The notes under the pieces: model-generated | Told to the model about the DNA's origin: nothing | What the model saw: only the letters and a program-made list of their open reading frames with translations | Databases searched by the model: none | Translations under genes and position numbers: made by a program | From: Sphingobium aromaticiconvertens | GTDB lineage: Bacteria; Pseudomonadota; Alphaproteobacteria; Sphingomonadales; Sphingomonadaceae | Direction of reading: 5' to 3' | DNA length: 64,000 nucleotides | Assembly: GCF_037154075.1 (NCBI RefSeq) | Contig: NZ_JBANRJ010000001.1 | Location: 738,001 to 802,000, forward strand | Shown: positions 44,091 to 52,190 of the stretch, piece by piece | Numbering within the stretch: position 1 is the stretch's first letter | Layout: each line of letters opens with the position of its first letter

Positions 44091-45011
44091 CTACGCGCCC
44101 TTGGATGCCATGCCGAAACTGTAGCGGATATGGTCGACATGCCCCTCAAGGTCGAAGATCAGCGGGTCAGCGGGGTCGCGGATCGCTTCGATCTGTTGCC
44201 CCACATCCTCGATCGACCATTCAGGCTGATAGACGCCCTTGCTCTCGCCAATGAAGGCGCGGGCGATGCGCCCGGCGATCGACACCAGCATTTCGCCGCT
44301 CACCGAGCAGCTTTCATGCGCCAGCCAGCCGACCACGGGCGCGACCAGTTCCGGTCCCATCGGCGGGTAGGCGGATATGTCGATCCCCTCGGCCATGCGC
44401 GTCACGGCGCCGGGGACGATGATGTTGCACCTGACGCCCTCGTCCGCGCCCTCGATCGCCGCGACATTGTTGAGGCCGATCATCGCCGCCTTCGCCATGC
44501 CGTAATTGACGACGTTCCTGTTGCCATACAGCCCGCCGATCGAGGAGGTGAGGACGATCCGGCCATAGCCCGCCGCGCACATCAGCGGAAAGGCGGTGCG
44601 CACGACATGGAAGGCGCCGCGCAGATGCACATCGAGCACCGCGTCGAAATCATCCTGGCTCAGATTCTTGAGCGACCCATAGCGGACATTGCCGGCATTA
44701 TGGATCAATATGTCGATGCGGCCGAAATGGTCGATCGCAGCCTGGATGATGGCGTGTCCGCCCTCCGGTGTGGCGACTGATTCGGTGCAGGCCACAGCCT
44801 CACCGCCCGCCGCGCGAATTTCGCGCACCACATCCTCGGCAGGGCCGTTGTCAACGCCGGCGCCATCCATCGGCCCGCCCGGATCGTTGACAACGACCTT
44901 CGCGCCGCGCTTCGCGAGCAACAGCGCATAAGCCCGTCCCAGCCCGCGCCCAGCGCCGGTGATGACGGCGACGCGATCGTCGAATCGCAATGCAGATGAT
45001 GGAGCAGACAT
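44091..45011 (-). CDS. SDR, multifunctional-enzyme-type 3-hydroxyacyl-CoA dehydrogenase-like
   Basis: 306 residues. VAVITGAGRGLGRAYALLLA, then GAKVVVNDPGG, is the N-terminus of the MFE-2/HSD17B4-type SDR group; HNAGN and Y-G-M-A-K in NYGMAKAAMIGL complete the active site. A C-terminal extension (SKGVYQPEWSIEDVGQQIEA) is typical of this subgroup. It fits the third step of beta-oxidation of bulky acyl-CoAs. It diverges from the next SDR across a 161-bp promoter region. Confidence 0.9.
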   Translation of the reverse strand: MSAPSSALRFDDRVAVITGAGRGLGRAYALLLAKRGAKVVVNDPGGPMDGAGVDNGPAEDVVREIRAAGGEAVACTESVATPEGGHAIIQAAIDHFGRIDILIHNAGNVRYGSLKNLSQDDFDAVLDVHLRGAFHVVRTAFPLMCAAGYGRIVLTSSIGGLYGNRNVVNYGMAKAAMIGLNNVAAIEGADEGVRCNIIVPGAVTRMAEGIDISAYPPMGPELVAPVVGWLAHESCSVSGEMLVSIAGRIARAFIGESKGVYQPEWSIEDVGQQIEAIRDPADPLIFDLEGHVDHIRYSFGMASKGA

Positions 45012-45172
45012 AGGAGCAAGCCTCTCTCGAAAAAGGATCGATCCATCGGGTGAACCGTCCGGCCCCCTCGTTCAAGGCATCGGGGGCAAGGCATCGCAGG
45101 GGCGGTTCGCGGGTCGCGTCCGACTGGGATAGGAAGGAAATGCGATAGCGAAGAAGAACGGGAACCCAGGCA

Positions 45173-45961
45173 ATGCAGGTAGCGATCATCACCGGAGCGG
45201 GCAGCGGCATTGGTCTGTGCACCGCGAAGATGCTGCATGATGCGGGCATGGCCGTGGTGGGCATTGGCCGTGACGAGGCGAAGCTGGCCGCGCTGGCAGA
45301 GACGATCAATGATCCCGACCGGCTCGCCACCCTGTCAGTCGATGTTACCGCCAAGGATGCGCCGCAGAAGATCGTGCAATGCGCGCTCGACCGTTTCGGC
45401 GGGATCGACTTCCTCATCAACAATGCGGGCGCGGGCAGCCCCAAGCCGCTACACGAAACCGATGATGAGACGCTTGATTATTTCCTCGACCTCATGCTCC
45501 GCGCGCCCTTCCGCCTGTGTCGTGAGGCGATCGGCCATATGAAGGAGGGCAGCGGTATCGTGAACGTCACCTCTACCTACGCGGTGATCGGCGGGCGGCG
45601 CGGCGGCGCTTATTCCGCGGCAAAGGGCGGCCTCACCGCGCTCACCCAGCATATCGCCTGCGATTATGGCCCGCTGGGTATCCGCGCCAATTGCGTCGCG
45701 CCGGGCGTCACCATGACTGACATGGTCCGCCACCGGTTCGAGGATGAGATGTTCAAGCGCGTGAATTTCGAAACCACGCCATTCCCGCGGCTGGGCGAGG
45801 TGGAGGACATTGCCAGCACGATCGCCTTCCTCTGCTCGCCCGGCGCTGCCTTCATCAACGGGCAGACGATCGTGGTCGATGGCGGTTGGACCTCGACCAA
45901 ATATCTTTCGCCCCGCGCGCTGCGGACCGAGTGGATCGAGCCTGAAGACGCGGCGGGTTAA
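45173..45961 (+). CDS. Short-chain dehydrogenase/reductase (classical SDR)
   Basis: 262 residues. VAIITGAGSGIGLCTAKMLH, NNAGAG, serine in VNVTSTYAVIGG, Y-S-A-A-K in GAYSAAKGGLTAL and PGAAFINGQTIVVDGGWTST mark a FabG-like SDR. A short C-terminal tail (ALRTEWIEPEDAAG) follows. It probably forms an operon with the following esterase (66-bp gap). Confidence 0.9.
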   Translation: MQVAIITGAGSGIGLCTAKMLHDAGMAVVGIGRDEAKLAALAETINDPDRLATLSVDVTAKDAPQKIVQCALDRFGGIDFLINNAGAGSPKPLHETDDETLDYFLDLMLRAPFRLCREAIGHMKEGSGIVNVTSTYAVIGGRRGGAYSAAKGGLTALTQHIACDYGPLGIRANCVAPGVTMTDMVRHRFEDEMFKRVNFETTPFPRLGEVEDIASTIAFLCSPGAAFINGQTIVVDGGWTSTKYLSPRALRTEWIEPEDAAG

Positions 45962-46027
45962 CCCTCCGGGTGAGGGGTGATGTTCCATAAGACAAGGGGG
46001 CGACAGGCTCGCCGATTCAGGAGAGCG

Positions 46028-47107
46028 ATGATGACCATCTGCCGATCAGTACCATTCCTGTTTGCCGCCATTGCGCTGGCCTGCGCGCCCGCTGCATTGG
46101 CGCAAGTGACCAGTGGCTCCATCGAGCCGGACGGTACAGTGGTCGTCCCCTCCTTCAAGCTACCACCGTCGGTTTACCTCAGCGAAGAGGCGAAGAAGGT
46201 GCTGCCCCGCACCCCGTCCGATCCCGAAGAACCGATGATGCGTGCCGTCGCGGCAGGGCAGGCGGGGGCGCTGCGCCAGAAGATGCCGCAGATCATGGCC
46301 CCGCGCCTCGATCGGCTGAAGGCGATGTACAAGGTCGAAACCCGCGTCGGAGAGATTGCGGGCGTCCCCGCCGTCTATGCCCGCCCGGTGGCGGGCGTGC
46401 CAAAGGTGAACGCGGGCAAGATTCTGCTCAACCTGCCGGGTGGCGGGTTCGTCATGGGTATGGCCGGGGGCACGGGCATGATCGAATCGATCCCGCTGGC
46501 GGGCCTTGCGGGGGTGGAGATTGTCTCCATCACCTATCGGCAGGGACCGGAAACCACATATCCTGCGGCGACGGAAGATGTAGCCAAAGTCTATCGGGAA
46601 CTGCTCAAGACCCACAAGCCACAGGACATCGCCATTTTCGGCTGCTCCGCCGGGGGGCTGTTGACGGCACAGGTGATGGCCTGGTTCATCAAGGAAAAGC
46701 TGCCGCTTCCCGCAGCCATCGGCATTTTCTGCGCGTCAGCGGACGCGCGCTGGGGTGGGGATAGCCGCGCCTTTGGTCGCCCCTTTCAGGCTCTCCCGAT
46801 GCGGGACGATGTGCGCGCCTATTTCAAGGGCATCGACCTCAGCGATCCAATGGTTTCGCCAGTCCTCTCGCCCGATACGCTGCTGCAATTCCCGCCGACG
46901 CTGGTGATCACCAGCACCCGCGCGTTCGAGATGAGCGCGGCGGTCAACACGCATCGCGCATTGGTGAAGGCCGGGCGCACCGCAGACCTGCACGTCTGGG
47001 ATGGGTTGGGACATGCCTTTTTTTACGACCCGGCGCTGCCCGAATCGCGTGAGGCGTTCGACGTGATGACCGCCTTTTTCCGCCACCATCTCAAACTGGC
47101 GAAATAG
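46028..47107 (+). CDS. Secreted alpha/beta hydrolase (fold-3, HSL-like)
   Basis: 359 residues from the ATG at 46028 (CAGGAGAGCG upstream). A signal peptide (FLFAAIALACAPAALAQ) directs it to the periplasm. The nucleophile elbow is IFGCSAGGLLTAQ and the histidine LGHAFFYDPALP. The usual HGGG oxyanion motif of this family reads LPGGGFVMGM, so the histidine is proline, and the acid residue is not in its standard D-x-L context. Activity on short-chain esters or lactones is likely but the substitutions add doubt. Confidence 0.82.
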   Translation: MMTICRSVPFLFAAIALACAPAALAQVTSGSIEPDGTVVVPSFKLPPSVYLSEEAKKVLPRTPSDPEEPMMRAVAAGQAGALRQKMPQIMAPRLDRLKAMYKVETRVGEIAGVPAVYARPVAGVPKVNAGKILLNLPGGGFVMGMAGGTGMIESIPLAGLAGVEIVSITYRQGPETTYPAATEDVAKVYRELLKTHKPQDIAIFGCSAGGLLTAQVMAWFIKEKLPLPAAIGIFCASADARWGGDSRAFGRPFQALPMRDDVRAYFKGIDLSDPMVSPVLSPDTLLQFPPTLVITSTRAFEMSAAVNTHRALVKAGRTADLHVWDGLGHAFFYDPALPESREAFDVMTAFFRHHLKLAK

Positions 47108-47112
47108 CGGGA

Positions 47113-47763
47113 TCAGGCCATGATTGCCCGGCGGCAAAACTCCCATATCTCCTCGGCCAGCGCGGTGCGTCGGTCGAGGTCAGGGCGCGTCCCTTCCTCC
47201 GCCAGCAATTCGGTGTGCACGGTCGCGGACACCAGATTATAAACCAGCACTGCCAACCGCTGGACCGGGGAAGGGCGGACCTGCCCGGCGGCCATGCCAT
47301 CGCCCAGTTGCGTGGCGATCAGGTCGACGAGCGGGCTGACGGCCCGGTGCAATTCCGCTGGCCGGGCTTCGGCCAGACGCAGATGCTCGCGACTGAGCGC
47401 GGCCCCGCGCCGCTGGCCGCCGTCGCCTGCCCCCGTATCCATTGATCCGCGCCCCAGCACGATGCTGGTGACGATATAGTGCATGCGTGTCATCGGGTCG
47501 GGCAGGTCACGCACCTGCTCGCCAAAAAATGTGGCTGCGGCGCGCAGCGTATGCGCGAACACCGCCAGCACCAGATCATCCTTACCTGCGAAGCGATCAT
47601 AGAAAGCGCGACGCGCAAGGCCTGTGCGCGCCAGCACGGCGCGGATCGTCAGCCCCTCCAGCCCTGCCTCATCCAGCAGGTCGTAGGCCGCCGCGACAAT
47701 CTGCCGGCTACGGTCCGACGTATCGTCGTCCATCTCGCTTATCGTTATCGCCGGGCTGTCCAT
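47113..47763 (-). CDS. TetR-family transcriptional regulator
   Basis: 216 residues from the ATG at 47763; an upstream TTG at 47790 is less likely because it would overlap the operator. The HTH is RSRQIVAAAYDLLDEAGLEG, then LTIRAVLARTGLARRAFYDR and FAGKDDLVLAVF. It is divergent from the ferredoxin-P450 operon, and two similar palindromes lie between, so it probably represses that operon and itself. Confidence 0.92.
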   Translation of the reverse strand: MDSPAITISEMDDDTSDRSRQIVAAAYDLLDEAGLEGLTIRAVLARTGLARRAFYDRFAGKDDLVLAVFAHTLRAAATFFGEQVRDLPDPMTRMHYIVTSIVLGRGSMDTGAGDGGQRRGAALSREHLRLAEARPAELHRAVSPLVDLIATQLGDGMAAGQVRPSPVQRLAVLVYNLVSATVHTELLAEEGTRPDLDRRTALAEEIWEFCRRAIMA

Positions 47764-47782
47764 TGCGCCGCCCCTTTCCTGT

Positions 47783-47797
47783 GAGAACAAAGTTCTT
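47783..47797. promoter_or_regulatory. Operator site 1 (GAGAAC-N3-GTTCTT)
   Basis: The inverted repeat GAGAACAAAGTTCTT lies 20 bp upstream of the TetR start. It matches the stronger site at 47833 in all but the last arm base. Confidence 0.65.
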
Positions 47798-47832
47798 CCC
47801 TTCTAACAGTCCCGCGTTATAGTGCCAGTGAA

Positions 47833-47847
47833 GAGAACGACGTTCTC
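47833..47847. promoter_or_regulatory. Operator site 2 (perfect GAGAACG-A-CGTTCTC)
   Basis: A perfect 7+1+7 palindrome begins exactly 50 bp after site 1, 31 bp before the ferredoxin start. Two copies of one motif in a divergent promoter point to the adjacent TetR protein as the binder. Confidence 0.7.
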
Positions 47848-47878
47848 AAAAAGTGTGATAGAAAGAATGGAGAGGTCG

Positions 47879-48202
47879 ATGGTGTCCGTCACCTATATTG
47901 AAGCCAATGGCGCGAGCCATGTCGTGGCCGTGCCCGATGGCGAGAATCTGATGCGCGGAGCGCTGGATAACGGGATCGATGGGATCGTCGGCGAATGCGG
48001 CGGCGGCCTCGCCTGCGCGACCTGCCACTGCTATGTTGACGATGCCTGGGCTGACCGGCTGCCGATGCCCGAGCCAATTGAAGGCGAAATGCTGGAATGC
48101 GCCTCCGCGCCGCTCAAGGCCACCAGTCGGCTGAGCTGCCAGATCGTTGTCGGCCCGGCGCTGGATGGCCTAGTCGTCCATCTTCCCGAAACCCAGTTTT
48201 AA
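47879..48202 (+). CDS. [2Fe-2S] ferredoxin, adrenodoxin/putidaredoxin type
   Basis: 107 residues from the ATG at 47879 (GGAGAGGTCG upstream; 47867 is an alternative). Cluster ligands are in GECGGGLACATCHCYVDDAW (C-x5-C-x2-C) and the fourth cysteine in SRLSCQIVV. Length and pattern match P450-serving ferredoxins. The P450 gene starts 13 bp downstream, so they form an electron-transfer pair; no ferredoxin reductase is present here. Confidence 0.93.
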   Translation: MVSVTYIEANGASHVVAVPDGENLMRGALDNGIDGIVGECGGGLACATCHCYVDDAWADRLPMPEPIEGEMLECASAPLKATSRLSCQIVVGPALDGLVVHLPETQF

Positions 48203-48215
48203 GGGAGGCATAGTC

Positions 48216-49427
48216 ATGGCTACCGCACCCGTCGCCGACATTCCGGCCCATGTTCCGCCCGACTTGATCCGCGAGATCGGCCTGACCACCGGCGCCGATT
48301 TTCTCGCCGCGCCGCACGATTTCATGGCGAAGCTGCACGAAACCCATCCGCCGATCTTCTACAGCGTCAATCCGCTGGTCGGGAATGCCTGGGTCACGAT
48401 CAAGCATGAGGATGCCTTCTTCGCGCTGCGCCACCCGGAATATTTCACCACCGCCGGGGCCACGCCTTTCCCGCGCGATCCCAATAATTATTTCTACTTC
48501 ATCCCGCTGGAAATCGACCCGCCGCATCATCGCAAATATCGCGCTATCCTGGATTCCACCTTCTCGCCGCAGGGGGTGATGAAGCTGGACGCCTATATGC
48601 GGCGCCTGTCGAACGAACTGATCGACGAATTTATCGACAAGGGCGAAGTGGAATTTACGACCGGCTTCGGACGTCCGCTCCCCGTTTCCATCTTCCTCGA
48701 CCTGATGGGGCTGCCGCAGGAGATGCGCGACACCTTTGTCGGCTGGGCGGTGGACCTGCTCCATTCGCAGGACCGGATGAGCGCGGGCCTCGCGATGCGC
48801 GGGATTGAGGCGTATCTGGCGCAGGTCATCGTGGAAAAGACGAAGACGCCCGACGATGGCGTCATCAGCACCATCATTCAGGCGCGCCCCGATGGCGAAC
48901 CGCTGACCGAGCGCGAGATTTTCGGCTTCACTTTCTTCCTCTTCATCGCGGGCCTCGACACGGTGTTCGCCACGCTCAACAATATGTGGCTGTGGCTGGC
49001 CCGCAATCCCGACCGGCGGCGGGAGATCATCGACAATCCCGGCAACATCAATGCGCAGGTCGAGGAGCTGCTGCGCGTCTTCTCCGTCACCTTCTCCGGC
49101 CGCACGCTGACGCAGGATATCGAGATGCGCGGCGTCAAGATGAAAGCGGGCGACAAGTTCACCAGTATCCTGCCCGCCTGCAATTATGACCCGGACGTGT
49201 TCGCGGACCCGACGACCATCGACTTCTCCCGTCCGCGCAAACCCATCCTGGCCTTTGCGGGCGGCGTCCATGCCTGTATCGGCGCGCATCTGGCGCGGCT
49301 GGAGATCAAGATCGGGTTGCAGGAATGGTTGCGCCGCATCCCCGACTTCGCGGTGAAGCCGGATGCTGAGATCAGCTATTATCCCGGCGGCGTCGTCGGG
49401 CCGAAAGCGCTGCCGCTGGTCTGGTAG
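48216..49427 (+). CDS. Cytochrome P450
   Basis: 403 residues. The I-helix AGLDTVFATLNNMW has the normal acid/alcohol pair; E-x2-R is EELLRVF and the heme loop is FAGGVHACIGAHLARLEIKI. It is a soluble class I bacterial P450 of the CYP steroid/terpene type common in sphingomonads, likely hydroxylating the substrate with electrons from the preceding ferredoxin. A strong ribosome site (AAGGGAGG) precedes the start. The SDR gene follows after 81 bp. Confidence 0.93.
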   Translation: MATAPVADIPAHVPPDLIREIGLTTGADFLAAPHDFMAKLHETHPPIFYSVNPLVGNAWVTIKHEDAFFALRHPEYFTTAGATPFPRDPNNYFYFIPLEIDPPHHRKYRAILDSTFSPQGVMKLDAYMRRLSNELIDEFIDKGEVEFTTGFGRPLPVSIFLDLMGLPQEMRDTFVGWAVDLLHSQDRMSAGLAMRGIEAYLAQVIVEKTKTPDDGVISTIIQARPDGEPLTEREIFGFTFFLFIAGLDTVFATLNNMWLWLARNPDRRREIIDNPGNINAQVEELLRVFSVTFSGRTLTQDIEMRGVKMKAGDKFTSILPACNYDPDVFADPTTIDFSRPRKPILAFAGGVHACIGAHLARLEIKIGLQEWLRRIPDFAVKPDAEISYYPGGVVGPKALPLVW

Positions 49428-49508
49428 CCTTTGTCCAGATCCGTCAAGCGATGCTGGAGGCGGCCCCGATATAATCCATCTCAAAGCACAAGGAGCAGGA
49501 GGAACTAC

Positions 49509-50381
49509 ATGGCATCGCTTGACGGCAAGGTCGCGGTCGTGACCGGCGCCAGCCGGGGCATCGGCAAGGGCATTGCGCTGGCTCTCGCGGCAGAGGGCGC
49601 GACTGTCTATGTGACGGGCCGCACGGTGACGGCGGGGGAATATCCGCTCCCCGGCACGGTCGGCGAAACCGCTGCCGAATGCGACGCGCGCGGGGGCAGG
49701 GGCATCGCCGTGCAGGTCGATCATGCCGACGATGTGCAGGTCGCCGCGCTGTTCGATCAGGTCCAGCGCGAACAGGGCCGCCTCGACATCCTCGTCAATA
49801 ACGCCTTCGCGCTGCCCGAAGATCTGACCGAGAAAAAGCCCTTCTGGGAAAAGCCGCTCTCCAACTGGCAGATGGTCGATGTCGGCGTCCGCTCCAACTT
49901 CGTCGCCGCCTGGCACGCCGCGAAGATCATGGCCCCGCAAAAGTCCGGGCTGATCGTCGCCATCTCCGGCTATGTCGGCGTCACCTATACCTACGGTGTA
50001 GTGTTCGGCATAGCCAAGTCTGCGGTCGACCGCATGGCCCGCGACATGGCGATCGAACTGCAACCGCATGGCGTCGCCTCGCTCTCGCTCTGGCAAGGGC
50101 TGACCTTTACCGAACGCGCCAACCGCAATCTGGAGCGCGATCCGGCCATGAAGGCGTTGACCGTCACCAACCCGCTGATCGGCTGCTCGCCCGAATTTCC
50201 CGGACGCGTCATCGCCGCGCTGGCGAGCGACCCGGCGGTGATGCAGCGTTCGGGCGGCACCTTCATCACGGCGGAGGTGGCGCAGGACTATGGCGTCACC
50301 GACATCGACGGCAAGGTCATCCCCTCCCTGCGGGCCGAGCGTGGCGCGCCCATCTGGCAACCGATTGCACAAGGAGCGTGA
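49509..50381 (+). CDS. SDR, DHRS1-like, lacking the usual catalytic tyrosine
   Basis: 290 residues from the ATG at 49509 (AGGAGGAACTAC upstream). VAVVTGASRGIGKGIALALA, NNAFA and VASLSLWQGLTFTERAN match the DHRS1-like group. In the Y-x3-K site the lysine is in FGIAKSAVDRM, but the position four before it is phenylalanine where relatives have tyrosine. Either a nearby tyrosine (YTYG) substitutes or the protein is not a standard dehydrogenase. It overlaps in function with the P450 operon and is followed two bases later by the SnoaL-like gene. Confidence 0.82.
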   Translation: MASLDGKVAVVTGASRGIGKGIALALAAEGATVYVTGRTVTAGEYPLPGTVGETAAECDARGGRGIAVQVDHADDVQVAALFDQVQREQGRLDILVNNAFALPEDLTEKKPFWEKPLSNWQMVDVGVRSNFVAAWHAAKIMAPQKSGLIVAISGYVGVTYTYGVVFGIAKSAVDRMARDMAIELQPHGVASLSLWQGLTFTERANRNLERDPAMKALTVTNPLIGCSPEFPGRVIAALASDPAVMQRSGGTFITAEVAQDYGVTDIDGKVIPSLRAERGAPIWQPIAQGA

Positions 50382-50382
50382 T

Positions 50383-50928
50383 ATGGACGCTGATCGCCTC
50401 GCCCGCCTCGACGCGCTGCTCGACCGGCAGGACATCGCCGACTGCCTGACCCGGTTCAGCCGGGGCATGGACCGCTTCGATCGGGCGCTGTTCCTGTCGG
50501 CCTTCCACAATGATGCGACGATAGCAGCGGGCGCCTTTGTCGGTGGCCCGGAAGCCCTGTACGACTGGGCCAGCGCGTTGCATGAGGACGGACAGGTCGC
50601 CACCCATCATAATCTGCTCAACTTCACCTGCGAGATCGACGGCGATACCGCCCATAGCGAGCAATATTATCTGTTCGTCGGCCGCAACCGGGATGAGAGC
50701 AACTGGATCGCCGGCGGTCGCTATATCGACCGGCTGGAGCGGCGCGACGGCGCGTGGAAGATCGCTCTGCGCACCAATATGATCGAATGGTCGGGCACCG
50801 TGCCGACCCTGCCGCTGCCCTTCGCCGATGTGCCGGGCATTGGCGACAATGGCCTGCCCGCACGCAGCGCGGACGATCCGTCCTACCAGCGCCCGCTCAC
50901 CAATCGCCGCGCGCCGTTCATTCCCTGA
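50383..50928 (+). CDS. SnoaL-like (NTF2 fold) polyketide-cyclase/ketosteroid-isomerase-like protein
   Basis: 181 residues from the ATG at 50383, preceded by AAGGAGCG. RLDALLDRQDIADCLTRFSR, GMDRFDRALFLSAFHNDATI and HHNLLNFTCEIDGDTAHSEQ plus YYLFVGRN identify the SnoaL_4 group. The fold is shared by ketosteroid isomerase, dehydratases and oxygenase beta subunits, so activity is uncertain. It starts one base after the SDR stop. The hairpins at 50941-50959 and 50987-51016 follow it. Confidence 0.85.
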   Translation: MDADRLARLDALLDRQDIADCLTRFSRGMDRFDRALFLSAFHNDATIAAGAFVGGPEALYDWASALHEDGQVATHHNLLNFTCEIDGDTAHSEQYYLFVGRNRDESNWIAGGRYIDRLERRDGAWKIALRTNMIEWSGTVPTLPLPFADVPGIGDNGLPARSADDPSYQRPLTNRRAPFIP

Positions 50929-50940
50929 CGGGTCCAGAGT

Positions 50941-51016
50941 TTGTCGAGGTTTTCGACAAGCGCAAGCGCCATGAGCGGACGCTTTTAACCCTCTCCCGCC
51001 TTCGCGGGAGAGGGTT
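50941..51016. terminator. Pair of intergenic hairpins (REP-like / terminator)
   Basis: TTGTCGA...TCGACAA (50941-50959) is followed by a perfect 13-bp stem, AACCCTCTCCCGC with its complement (50987-50999/51004-51016), loop CTTC. The second resembles dispersed intergenic palindromes in proteobacteria. No long T run is present. The rest of 50929-51205 shows no gene. Confidence 0.55.
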
Positions 51017-51205
51017 GGGTGAGGATCTTTCTTCGACCATTCTCGGATGGAAAAGACTGCACTTTCTGTTCCTGGAAGCAGCCTCCATTCAGGTGCAGAT
51101 ACCCTCGACTAACCCAAGAGCGTTTAGCGTCGTCACCCGCGTCGACCGTCCGCAACACGCCCCTTGCCGACGTTTAGAGAGCGCCTTCCCCAAAAACCCC
51201 ACCCC

Positions 51206-52099
51206 CTAAAAATCTCCCCTGTTCTCCGCCACCAGTTCATCCAGAAAATCGACCACCGCCCTGATCCTCGGCAGCTTCTGCTGATCGGCGTGCATCACCA
51301 GCCAATAGCTGCGGATGATCTCCACCCGCTCGGGCAGGATGCGGACCAGCCGCTCGTCCGCCTCGGCCGCAAAGACGTGCAGCATTCCCAGTCCCAGCCC
51401 CGCCGCCACCGCCGCCTGCTGCGCGGCGATCGAGCTTGACCGGAACACCGGCCGCGCATCCACCGATATCTCGCGCAGATAACGTAACTCGGGCAGTTCC
51501 AGCATATCGTCGATATACCAGGCGAAGGGGTGCTCGGCCGCCTGCTCCAGCCCGTCGATCGGTCCATGCTCCGCCAGATAGGCCTTCGACGCATAAAGGC
51601 CGACGCGATAATCGACCAGCCGCCGCGCCACCACCCGGCCCTTGGGCGGGCGGTTGAGGGTGATGGCCAGGTCCGCTTCCCGGTTGATCAGGTTCACCAT
51701 TCGCGACTGGGGCGACAGTTCCAACTGGAGCGCGGGGTGCCGGGCGCTGAGCGCGGGCACATTGGGCGCGATCAGATAGGTGCCGAACGCTTCGGGCGTC
51801 GCCAGCCGCACCGTGCCTGACACGGCGGCGTCGCGCCCGCCCAGCATCTGCGCCGCCGCCGACACCTCCGCCTCCATCCGCTCGGCAAAGGCGACCAGCG
51901 CCGCGCCCGCATCGGTCAGGCGGATGCCACGCGGCGAGCGTTCGGTCAGCGCCGACCCGACGCCTGCCTCCAGCGCGTTCAGCCGCCGCGCCATAGTCGT
52001 CTGGTCCAGCCCGACGGCCCGCGCCGCCACCGTCATGCGCCCGGCGCGCGCTATGGCAAGGAACAGCCGCAGATCGTCCCAGATAAGAGGTGTGGACAT
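51206..52099 (-). CDS. LysR-family transcriptional regulator
   Basis: 297 residues. The HTH is IWDDLRLFLAIARAGRMTVA plus ARAVGLDQTTMARRLNALEA, and the effector domain starts GTVRLATPEAFGTYLIAPNV. It is divergent from the aldehyde dehydrogenase gene with 91 bp between starts, where GTCGAT repeats (52119 region) may belong to its binding site. It probably activates the mmsA-thiolase unit. Confidence 0.92.
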   Translation of the reverse strand: MSTPLIWDDLRLFLAIARAGRMTVAARAVGLDQTTMARRLNALEAGVGSALTERSPRGIRLTDAGAALVAFAERMEAEVSAAAQMLGGRDAAVSGTVRLATPEAFGTYLIAPNVPALSARHPALQLELSPQSRMVNLINREADLAITLNRPPKGRVVARRLVDYRVGLYASKAYLAEHGPIDGLEQAAEHPFAWYIDDMLELPELRYLREISVDARPVFRSSSIAAQQAAVAAGLGLGMLHVFAAEADERLVRILPERVEIIRSYWLVMHADQQKLPRIRAVVDFLDELVAENRGDF

Positions 52100-52190
52100 A
52101 TACGCATATCCCTAAGTCGATTATGTCGATTTCTCAGCACCATTACATACCCTATCAGGGCCACAACACAATGTAAGGAGAGGCTTGCCC

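Noticed and set aside
48114..50603. Very long open frame on the minus strand (over 800 codons)
   Set aside because: It is antisense to the P450 and SDR genes, whose motifs are clear. High-GC codon bias commonly produces such mirror frames, and the translation has no recognisable domain.
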